This document shows, piece by piece, positions 15,242 through 21,004 of a stretch of DNA of 21,004 nucleotides. The stretch spans positions 1 through 21,004 of the forward strand of contig JAUXIH010000008.1 of NCBI GenBank assembly GCA_030621105.1, in the 5' to 3' direction. The notes beneath the pieces are model-generated. The model was not told where the DNA came from. It ran no database searches and worked only from the letters and a program-made list of their open reading frames with translations. The stretch is from Dehalococcoidia bacterium. GTDB lineage: Bacteria > Chloroflexota > Dehalococcoidia > GIF9 > AB-539-J10. A program made the translations under genes and the position numbers. How positions within the stretch are numbered: position 1 is the first letter of the stretch; each line of letters begins with the position of its first letter.

Positions 15242-16627
15242 ATGATGGCCAAATAACAGGGAAACATTCTTATAGTCGATGATGAGGAAAACATCAGGAA
15301 TCTCTTACATCATATCCTGGAGAAACAGGGATATCACTGCGAGGAAGCGGCAACTGCCGATCAAACCCTGGAACAGATAAAAAACAGCCCTGTGGACCTT
15401 GTGCTTCTGGATATCATGATGCCAGACCAACCAGGTACCAAGCTACTCTCACAAATCAAGGAACGCTATCCTGACATCATGGTTATCATGGCCACCGCCA
15501 CCCAGGATATGGATACTGCTGTTGAAACTATCAGGCATGGCGCTTACGACTACATAACCAAGCCATTCAACCTCGACGTGGTCATCCAGAGTGTAAAGAG
15601 AGCCCTGGAAAAAAGAAGGCTTGAATGCGACCTGCAAGAATACAAACAACATTTAGAGGATAAGGTTGAGGAACAAGCGAAGCAGATTCGTGAAACTTCT
15701 CTTGGAGCTATGAGGTCGCTGTCTTTCGCACTGGAAGCCAACGATAGATATACTGCCGGGCATTCCCGCAGGGTAACTGAGTTTTCCCTGGCCATCGGGA
15801 GAGCACTACATCTAGGCAAAGAAGAGATAGAAAACCTTCGTTGGGGCAGTATGCTCCATGACATCGGTAAGATTGCCGTAGATCCATGCATTATCAATAA
15901 GCCTCGCAAGTTGACGCGTGAAGAGTATACCCAGGTCATGACACATACCATGGTGGGGGCCAGCATAGTGGGAACAGTAATCGCCAATAAGGACATAATT
16001 GGGATAATTGAACATCACCACGATCGTTACGATGGCAACGGACTTAATCAGAATCTCAGGGGGGAGAACATTCCCTTTCTTGCCAGGATTGTGTCTGTAG
16101 CTGATGCGTACGACGCCATGACATCCGTTCGACCATATCGATCTGCGTTGTCCAGGGAAACTGCACTTGCCGAAATAAACAATGGAACTGGTAAACAATT
16201 TGATCCAACTGTCGCAAAGGCTTTTGTTAAATTAGCACCAGCTGATTTAGTACCACAAAAGAAGACAATATTAGTCGTAGATGATGAGCCCAGCATCAGG
16301 ATGCTGGCCAAAAGCATGCTGAGCAGTGACTACACCGTCATCGAAGCAACCAATGGCCAGGAGGCAGTAGAAATCACTCAAAGAGAAGCACCTTCCGTTA
16401 TTCTCATGGATATTCTCATGCCTAAAAAAGATGGACTGCAGGCATGTCACGAAATTAAATCCAACCCGGCAACCAGGTCAATTCCCATAATAATGCTAAC
16501 TGCTATAGATCAAGAATTAAACCGCAAGCTTAGTGCCGAGTTAGGCGCTGATCAGTATATCGCCAAGCCATTTAACCCTCAAGAAATGCTTGATGTCATC
16601 AATAAACTATTACAAGAACACAAATAG
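15242..16627 (+). CDS. REC-HD-GYP-REC response regulator, interrupted by TAA at codon 5
   Basis: The frame encodes receiver 1 (about residues 7-125; acidic pair in LIVDDEE, phosphoacceptor Asp57 in LLDIMMP, Lys in TKPF), a linker helix, an HD-GYP domain (about 155-330; HSRRV, MLHDIGK with His206/Asp207, EHHHDRYDG, SVADAYDAMTS) and receiver 2 (about 342-460; LVVDDEP, Asp390 in LMDILMPKKDG, KPFNP). HD-GYP proteins degrade cyclic di-GMP. The GYP triplet reads GLN (267-269), so activity is doubtful. AAGGA precedes ATG-ATG-GCC-AAA, then TAA at 15254-15256, then an uninterrupted domain: the expected MMAK-Q-QGNILIVDDEE has lost Gln to a stop. A GTG at 15392 would delete half of receiver 1. Either a fresh pseudogene, a base-call error, or rescue by readthrough or by initiation at ATT 15266. 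Confidence 0.85.
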
Positions 16628-16630
16628 TGT

Positions 16631-16654
16631 GCATCCTGCCCCTGCCAAGGATGC
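16631..16654 (+). terminator. Hairpin after the response regulator, weak terminator candidate
   Basis: A perfect 7-base inverted repeat GCATCCT / AGGATGC with a 10-base loop, starting 4 bases after the stop codon. No T-run follows, so it may stabilise the 3' end rather than terminate. Confidence 0.35.
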
Positions 16655-17068
16655 TTGCCCGGCAGAATTAGCATTCCTCATGCACTTGTGGGGCACCCCC
16701 ATGCCCCGGTGAGGAGCTGCAAAAAATATGCTGCTTCTTTTTCTCCCCATACTTCAGATTATCCGTACCGCCTGCCATGCCATCCCGCAGCCGTTTCTCA
16801 GTCTTTTGAGAAATACACGCTTGTGTTTTTACCTCCAGACTTAAGCAGGACAATATCAGAAGGGTTATTCCTGAGAACCATGTGAGGTGTACCTCGTCCT
16901 GATAGAACCCTTGGAAGGAGATGATAGCTATGTAATACTCAGCGTTAGCAGTACACCCGAGTGAGACATTAACTCGAGAAAAATAGCTCCCCTCCTTTTG
17001 AATCCAGAGAAGAAAGTTAGCAGGAGGATAATAAAGTATTTTGGAAATTTGCCTAGCAGGCAGTTTTT
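16655..17068 (+). other. 414-base stretch without a convincing gene
   Basis: It holds a GC-rich hairpin (GGGGCA 16690-16695 with TGCCCC 16702-16707), interleaved complementary segments at 16854-16912, a Shine-Dalgarno followed by ATG-TAA at 16913-16935, and a short hairpin TGCCT-AGC-AGGCA (17050-17062) plus T5 directly before the MauE-like start. On the minus strand one frame is open for 132 codons (16668-17066) but lacks a good start and any recognisable domain. Confidence 0.5.
16854..16912 (+). other. Interleaved complementary segments, possible pseudoknot or switch
   Basis: TATCAG (16854-16859) can pair with CTGATA (16899-16904), and AAGGGTT (16860-16866) with AACCCTT (16906-16912). The order a-b-a'-b' means both pairings together form a pseudoknot, or they exclude each other. 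Between them is a small hairpin GAGG-TGTA-CCTC (16884-16895). A strong Shine-Dalgarno follows at once. Confidence 0.35.
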
Positions 17069-17305
17069 ATGAGTAAAGGAGCTTTCCTGAGTATTGTATC
17101 AAGCAATTATTTTACTTTACTGCTTCGCATTCTTCTAGGAGGTATCCTTGTTTTTGCAGCCGTCGGGAAGCTGCCTAGTGCGACGCAATTTGTTGATGTG
17201 GTTAGTAGTTACGGACTGCTTCCAGAGCTATTGGTGAGGCCTTATGCTCTTTTGCTGCCCTGGGTAGAACTGGGGTTGGTATTCTTCTTATCCTTGGCTT
17301 TTTGA
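17069..17305 (+). CDS. MauE/DoxX-like membrane protein, N-terminal part (frame broken at 17299-17305)
   Basis: 78 residues starting MSKGAFLSIV. It contains a first membrane segment (LLLRILLGGILVFAAVGKL) and the family pattern of a polar turn, SSYGLLPELLVRPYALLLPWVELGL, and the start of a second or third membrane segment before TGA at 17303-17305. The arrangement LRxxLGGxFxxAGxxKL...YxLLP...PxxLPWxEL is typical of MauE/DoxX-type quinone-linked membrane proteins, which act beside thiol-disulfide or methylamine dehydrogenase systems. The rest of the family pattern continues in the -1 frame, starting in the T5 run at 17299-17303. No convincing Shine-Dalgarno precedes the ATG; AGGC inside a small hairpin is the only candidate. 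Seen: split frame. Inferred: one gene with a frameshift. Confidence 0.7.
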   Translation: MSKGAFLSIVSSNYFTLLLRILLGGILVFAAVGKLPSATQFVDVVSSYGLLPELLVRPYALLLPWVELGLVFFLSLAF

Positions 17306-17559
17306 GCCGAATAGCCGCTGGAGGGAGTATCCTCATGAATATCAGTTTCATCATCGCGAACGTCTCGACCCTTTATAAGCATTCGTGTTGTCACTGCTTT
17401 GGTGTTCAACCGGTGCATACTCAAACATCCACTGCTCTGATAATAGATGTTGTCATGATATTGATGGCTCTGGTTATTGTGTACTGGGGACCGGGGCTTT
17501 ATAGTATAGGACAGCAGGTAGTACATGGAAAGCTACGCTCGAGAAAATGGATAATATAA
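17302..17559 (+). CDS. MauE/DoxX-like membrane protein, C-terminal part
   Basis: The continuation of the preceding protein in the -1 frame. It could start only at TTG 17302, which overlaps the previous TGA (TTGA). It contains a membrane segment (ILMNISFIIANVSTLY), the Cys-rich loop SCCHCFGV equivalent to the DCGCFG motif of MauE-like proteins, then a last membrane segment (IIDVVMILMALVIVYW) and a basic tail (KLRSRKWII). The two halves add up to about 160 residues, a normal family length. One extra T in the T5 run (GGCTTTTTGAG) would join them. No Shine-Dalgarno precedes the TTG, so separate translation would depend on coupling. Decay, an indel error and programmed slippage are all possible. 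Confidence 0.65.
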   Translation: MSRIAAGGSILMNISFIIANVSTLYKHSCCHCFGVQPVHTQTSTALIIDVVMILMALVIVYWGPGLYSIGQQVVHGKLRSRKWII

Positions 17560-17579
17560 GCAAGTATGAAGAAAATGAA

Positions 17580-17616
17580 AAAGGGCGAGGCCTCTATGGA
17601 TCTCGCCCCTTTCTAT
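17580..17616. terminator. Bidirectional rho-independent terminator
   Basis: GGGCGAG (17583-17589) pairs with CTCGCCC (17602-17608), a 7-base GC-rich stem around a 12-base loop. On the plus strand CTTTCTATT follows, serving the MauE-like gene. On the minus strand CTTTTTCATTTT follows, a better T-tract for leftward transcripts such as the radical SAM gene or a lost gene in the adjacent spacer. Confidence 0.75.
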
Positions 17617-18019
17617 TATCCGGTGCGGGGTACTTCCAGCCACTCAACCCCCATGCCAGGTCTGAGAATGTTGCTGACCCGCAACGGCGTCCGATGTAAT
17701 AGAGAACCAGTTCTCCAGCTTCCAGCCGGCTAATGACATCAGCAATAAGAGCCTAGCAGGCACTCTACATATGATGAACCACACCACGGAGATCACAGGC
17801 CACCGCATATGATGCTAATGGTGGACTTGAATGGACGATAGACAGAACTTTTAGCCTAGCATTTAGCCTCAGCCTATAATCCACATCGCCACAACCATTA
17901 TAACGTCCTTTCATAACCCGTGCATGTATCCCCCATCTATCTGAACCAGATCAAGAATTCTTTCAACAAACCGCGCGCTTTGATTGAGTACTATTTTAAC
18001 GGCTACTTTCGTTTAGCCA
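17617..18019. other. 403-base spacer without a convincing gene
   Basis: Contains a perfect inverted repeat GAGAAC-CA-GTTCTC (17702-17715), the 12-base word GCCTAGCAGGCA (17751-17762, also at 17051-17062), two copies of CATATGATG (near 17768 and 17806) and AGCCT repeats near 17852-17875. On the minus strand a 52-codon frame (17594-17752) reads protein-like (LVLYYIGRR, ATFSDLAWGLSGW) and stops inside the terminator, but has no start. A 54-residue frame (17644-17808, minus) overlaps it. Possibly remnants of a decayed gene; none is identified. Confidence 0.45.
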
Positions 18020-19552
18020 CTAGGTTTTCGCTTGCTCCAGCTCCTGGATATCCTCAATTGGGGGTACATGTATTTTCTCGGCAACCTTGCGGAAATGGAA
18101 TCCCTGAATAGCAAAGGTTATGGATAAAGGGAAAGACTTGGGCTTTTTCAGCAAGGTCCAGGCAAATAACCTCCAGTAACACCCTCTCCCTTTTTCCTTG
18201 ATACCCAAAACCCACATGGACTTAATCAACGCCACGATATGGCGAGGATTAATATTGCCTTTTCTTTTGCCTTCGGGTTTATACTCTTTTAGAAAGGTTA
18301 TAATACGTTCGTAGTATGGTCTGGACGCATAGATTGTACTCAGGATGTGCTTATAGCCGCGGGCAAGTGTTTCGCGGCCCATCTTAGGCATAATATTGGT
18401 GGAACCGTCCGTATTGTCACCAGTACCTCCTGACAGCAGGCGCTTCTCCCCCTTCAGACGTTTATATAGCCGCGTTCCAGGTGGAGCCATCAGTACACCG
18501 ACCATAGCGGTAACGATGCCACTCTTTTGAATAAAACTGATTTGGCTTTCAAAAATTGAGGCTGGGTCACTATCAAAGCCTACAATAAATCCTCCCTCCA
18601 CCTGAAAACCGTGGCTTTGAAGCTTCTTAACTGATGCCAGCAAATCACGATTTTTATTTGGTATTTTGTTACATTCAACTAGGCTTTCTTCATTCGGGCT
18701 TTCGATGCCAACAAATACGCCGTCGAACCCTGCCGCCGTCATCAATCGCATTAGCTTTTCATCATCGGCAAGATTTAGAGATGCTTCTGTGAAAAATGAA
18801 AAGGGGTGTTTTTTCTCTTTCATCCATTCAATTACTGCCGGCAGAATTTCTGACTTTAATTTTCGTTTATTGCCGATGAAATTATCATCAACAAGAAATA
18901 CGCTACCCCGCCACCCAAGATTGTATAATGTATCCAGTTCGGCCAATATCTGATTTTTGTCTTTGGTTCGTGGTATATGTCCGTTCATTATAACGATATC
19001 GCAAAACTCGCAGTCGAAAGGACAGCCCCGAGAATACTGGATGCTCATTGACTGGTACTTTTTCTTATCGATAAGTGACCACAAGGGGACAGGGGTCTTC
19101 GTTATATCCGGTCGTTCCTTAGCTGCGTAAATATGTCTAGCACATCCCTTATCTAGATCTTCCAAAAAGAGCGGCAGTATATTTTCAGCCTCACCAAATA
19201 TGAGATGATCTATATCGTCAAAGCCAAATTCTTCGTACCCAGTGCTAAAAAGGGGGCCACCGGCAACAATTTTAGTCCCGAGTTTCCTACACCTGTCAAT
19301 GACTTCCCTCGCCGAATCTTGTTGCACTACCATAGCGCTGATAAACACATAATCAGCCCACTTAAGGTCTTTACCAGTCAGGGTTGCTGTATTCATATCT
19401 ACAAGCTTTTTCTCCCATTCAGCGGGAAGCATTGCGGCCACAGTTAATAGCCCCAAAGGGGCAAAAATTGCTTTCTTAGAAATGAATCTCAAAGCATGCT
19501 TAAAACTCCAAAAAGTATCTGGAATCTGCGGATAGACAAGAAGTACTTTCAA
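18020..19552 (-). CDS. B12-binding-domain radical SAM protein (DUF4070-type)
   Basis: 510 residues. The N-terminal part (about 1-150; MKVLLVYPQIP..., KIVAGGPLFST, LIFGEAE) is a cobalamin-binding-like Rossmann fold without the DxHxxG motif. The radical SAM core follows with CPFDCEFC (Cys177, 181, 184) ligating the 4Fe-4S cluster, then FVGIESPNEESL and EGGFIVGFDSD. The C-terminal part resembles the DUF4070 region of class B enzymes. Such proteins methylate unactivated carbons or perform other radical chemistry (HpnP-like hopanoid methylases are relatives); substrate unknown. An open frame extends into tRNA-Ala, but TTG at 19552, with AAGGAG 6 bases before it (19559-19564), gives the canonical N-terminus. 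It probably shares a transcript with tRNA-Ala, 22 bases upstream. Confidence 0.9.
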   Translation of the reverse strand: MKVLLVYPQIPDTFWSFKHALRFISKKAIFAPLGLLTVAAMLPAEWEKKLVDMNTATLTGKDLKWADYVFISAMVVQQDSAREVIDRCRKLGTKIVAGGPLFSTGYEEFGFDDIDHLIFGEAENILPLFLEDLDKGCARHIYAAKERPDITKTPVPLWSLIDKKKYQSMSIQYSRGCPFDCEFCDIVIMNGHIPRTKDKNQILAELDTLYNLGWRGSVFLVDDNFIGNKRKLKSEILPAVIEWMKEKKHPFSFFTEASLNLADDEKLMRLMTAAGFDGVFVGIESPNEESLVECNKIPNKNRDLLASVKKLQSHGFQVEGGFIVGFDSDPASIFESQISFIQKSGIVTAMVGVLMAPPGTRLYKRLKGEKRLLSGGTGDNTDGSTNIMPKMGRETLARGYKHILSTIYASRPYYERIITFLKEYKPEGKRKGNINPRHIVALIKSMWVLGIKEKGRGCYWRLFAWTLLKKPKSFPLSITFAIQGFHFRKVAEKIHVPPIEDIQELEQAKT

Positions 19553-19558
19553 ATTACG

Positions 19559-19564
19559 CTCCTT
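19559..19564 (-). promoter_or_regulatory. Ribosome binding site that fixes the TTG start of the radical SAM gene
   Basis: AAGGAG on the minus strand, 6 bases before TTG at 19552, placed between the tRNA-Ala CCA end and the coding region. Confidence 0.7.
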
Positions 19565-19574
19565 CTGTATAGTA

Positions 19575-19650
<76 letters not shown>

Positions 19651-19679
19651 AAGTCCGCTAATAGTCACAGACAAGCTCC

Positions 19680-19685
19680 ATTATA
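19680..19685 (-). promoter_or_regulatory. -10 element of the tRNA-Ala promoter
   Basis: Perfect TATAAT on the minus strand, about 30 bases before the tRNA 5' end. No good -35 is visible at 16-18 bases. Confidence 0.4.
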
Positions 19686-20006
19686 TACGATAGCAGGAAG
19701 GAATGGCTACTCTAAAAAGTGGAAACAGCAGACACAGAAACGCTCCAAGTAACCTCGCTCTCCCTTTCCTTTCAGTAATTACCTTTCTCAGGCACTTCTA
19801 CCTACTCGGTATCTCAACCCTCCCCCTCCAACCTCAACTCAATTACTTGGAGCTGATTTAAACGTAACATACCCTATATGCGGTGTCAACAGCACGACAT
19901 AGAAGGCAAGGAATCCCAATTAAACCAGGGAACCAGGGACAGTGCACTAAAAAGGTATATGGGCAGCTATACTTAAAAGAACAACCCCGGGCACAGTGCC
20001 AGGAAA
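19686..20006. other. Gene-free spacer between fabF and tRNA-Ala
   Basis: No frame with coding character is seen. It contains a pyrimidine-rich tract (about 19755-19840) and a perfect tandem ACCAGGGA x2 (19924-19939). Two short inverted repeats that could end leftward fabF transcription lie near 19949-19972 and 19988-20004. Confidence 0.5.
19949..19972 (-). terminator. Weak terminator candidate after fabF
   Basis: On the minus strand GTATA and TATAC (5-base stem, 8-base loop) are followed by CCTTTTT. A second hairpin just downstream of the fabF stop (19988-20004, CCtGGCA / TGCCCGG around CTG) is GC-richer but has only a loose T-tract. Either or both could act. Confidence 0.35.
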
Positions 20007-21004
20007 CTATTCGCGAAACCTGCTGAAAATGAGAATAGCATTAGGTCCTCCGAAGCCAAAAGAGTTGGACATTGCTACCTCTACCTTAGCCTTTCTCGCC
20101 ACGTTGGGAACATAATCCAGGTCGCACTCGGGATCCGGAGTCTCTTGATTTATCGTGGGAGGGATGATTCCATCCCTGATGGTAAGCACGGTGAACACCG
20201 CCTCCACAGCCCCCGCTGCTCCCAGCAAGTGCCCCACCATAGACTTATTGGAGCTAACGGGAACATCCTTGCTCCGACTCCCTAAAACAGCCTTTATGGC
20301 CCGGGTCTCGCTCACATCATTGAGAGGAGTAGATGTGCCGTGGGCATTGACATAATCAACATCACCTGCAGAAATACCCGCATCAGCCAAAGCCAAGTTC
20401 ATACACCTGGCCTGGCTTTCCCAATCAGGCTCTGTAGCATGAAAACCATCGATATTGGCGCCATACCCTGTCAGTTCAGCATATATCCTGGCTCCTCGAT
20501 TGACTGCAGCTTCCATCTCCTCCAGAATAAGAGTAGCAGCCCCTTCACCAAGCACAAAGCCATCCCGATCCTTGTCAAAGGGACGGCTGGCTTTCTCAGG
20601 CTCATCATTCCGCCGGGATATCGCCCTCATTTTATCCAGTCCAGCAATCCCCACAGAGATAATATAAGCTTCACTACCACCAGCAATCATGGCATCAGCA
20701 TCGCCATACTGAATGAGCCTCATAGCTTCCCCAATAGCAGTGTTCCCCGTCGCACAGGCATTAGACACACACATGCTCGGCCCCTTGCTTCCAAAGGCGA
20801 TAGAAATCTCTCCCCCCAGCATATTGGGGATAAATCCCAAGATAAAAAAAGGGGAAACAGCACCTGGCCCCTTGTCCCGAAGGGCAAACAGGGTGTCCTC
20901 ATATGTCTGCATCCCACCAACAGAGGTACCTATCACATTCCCCACCCTGCCGGCATTTCCGGCGTTAATAGTTAGTCCGGAATCATCAAGGGCCATCCTG
21001 GTAG
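20007..21004 (-). CDS. fabF: Beta-ketoacyl-ACP synthase II (5' end outside window)
   Basis: Condensing enzyme of fatty-acid elongation, joining malonyl-ACP to acyl-ACP in the cytoplasm. The visible 332 codons carry the Cys-His-His triad: Cys in SNACATGNTAIGEA, His in NAHGTSTPLND, and His in NKSMVGHLLGAAG with its Lys. Near the end is the SNSFGFGGPNA motif. The frame runs to the right edge (TRMALDDSGL...), so about 80 N-terminal residues of a roughly 412-residue protein are missing; the internal ATG at 20996 is not a start. The catalytic set is complete, so the gene looks functional. FabF rather than FabB is favoured by overall pattern and by being the usual form in this group. Confidence 0.93.
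   Translation of the reverse strand, partial: TRMALDDSGLTINAGNAGRVGNVIGTSVGGMQTYEDTLFALRDKGPGAVSPFFILGFIPNMLGGEISIAFGSKGPSMCVSNACATGNTAIGEAMRLIQYGDADAMIAGGSEAYIISVGIAGLDKMRAISRRNDEPEKASRPFDKDRDGFVLGEGAATLILEEMEAAVNRGARIYAELTGYGANIDGFHATEPDWESQARCMNLALADAGISAGDVDYVNAHGTSTPLNDVSETRAIKAVLGSRSKDVPVSSNKSMVGHLLGAAGAVEAVFTVLTIRDGIIPPTINQETPDPECDLDYVPNVARKAKVEVAMSNSFGFGGPNAILIFSRFRE

Noticed and set aside
15392..15394. GTG start for the response regulator
   Set aside because: It would remove the first half of receiver 1, including its acidic pair, and has no Shine-Dalgarno. The domain clearly begins near 15266.
16655..16885. Plus-strand 76-residue frame after the response regulator
   Set aside because: No Shine-Dalgarno, low-quality composition and no recognisable motif; it overlaps hairpins.
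17617..17720. Possible cobalamin riboswitch near the B12-dependent radical SAM gene
   Set aside because: A CCACT-like word is present, but the rest of the B12-box and conserved core cannot be found, and the position is downstream of the gene.
19924..19939. Tandem ACCAGGGA as a possible CRISPR or iteron
   Set aside because: Only two 8-base units with no spacers and no further copies in the window.

Overview
This window most resembles a chromosome segment of an anaerobic Chloroflexota, probably class Dehalococcoidia. That placement is inference. It rests on a methionine-salvage and methyl-cycle gene set of anaerobe type, a short MetE-like protein, an S-adenosylhomocysteinase with the GTGQS motif of archaeal and thermophile enzymes, a phosphohexomutase followed directly by a bifunctional phosphoglucose/phosphomannose isomerase, and moderate GC. 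No rRNA, phage, insertion sequence or CRISPR array was found.

Layout. (1) 1-3761, minus strand: a three-gene operon read leftward, with an FAD/NAD(P)H oxidoreductase carrying a conserved redox Cys, a DUF503/YlxP-like protein, and a DEAH helicase with a DUF1998 tail (MrfA/YprA type) cut by the left edge. (2) About 3825-3874: a divergent promoter region whose two -10 boxes overlap. (3) 3878-12311, plus strand: mtnA, an FmdB-type zinc ribbon, mtnP, a MetE-like protein, a 39-residue basic small protein, a THEP1-type NTPase, an archaemetzincin, a fused APH-fold/P-loop kinase, ahcY and metK. Several junctions are ATGA stop/start overlaps. (4) 12391-14899: a phosphohexomutase and an overlapping PGI/PMI isomerase whose end runs into a convergent tRNA-Ser(GCU). 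(5) 14970-19574: a gene-poor stretch between tRNA-Ser and tRNA-Ala, holding a REC-HD-GYP-REC response regulator with an in-frame early stop, a MauE/DoxX-like membrane protein split between two frames, about 900 bases without convincing genes, and a B12-binding radical SAM protein. (6) 19575-21004: tRNA-Ala(UGC), a gene-free spacer and a 3' portion of fabF cut by the right edge.

How the genes fit together. MetK makes SAM and AhcY splits the S-adenosylhomocysteine left after methyl transfer. MtnP and MtnA recycle the methylthioadenosine left by other SAM-consuming reactions. The MetE-like protein sits where a homocysteine methyltransferase would close the cycle, but two positions expected to hold zinc ligands are Tyr and Ser here. 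The NTPase, zinc protease, small protein and fused kinase are locked into the same operon by overlaps but have no known role in the cycle.

Three genes look damaged or unusually decoded: THEP1 (ATA where ATG is expected), the response regulator (TAA at codon 5) and the MauE-like gene (frame change at a T5 run). Sequencing or assembly error must be excluded before biology is inferred.
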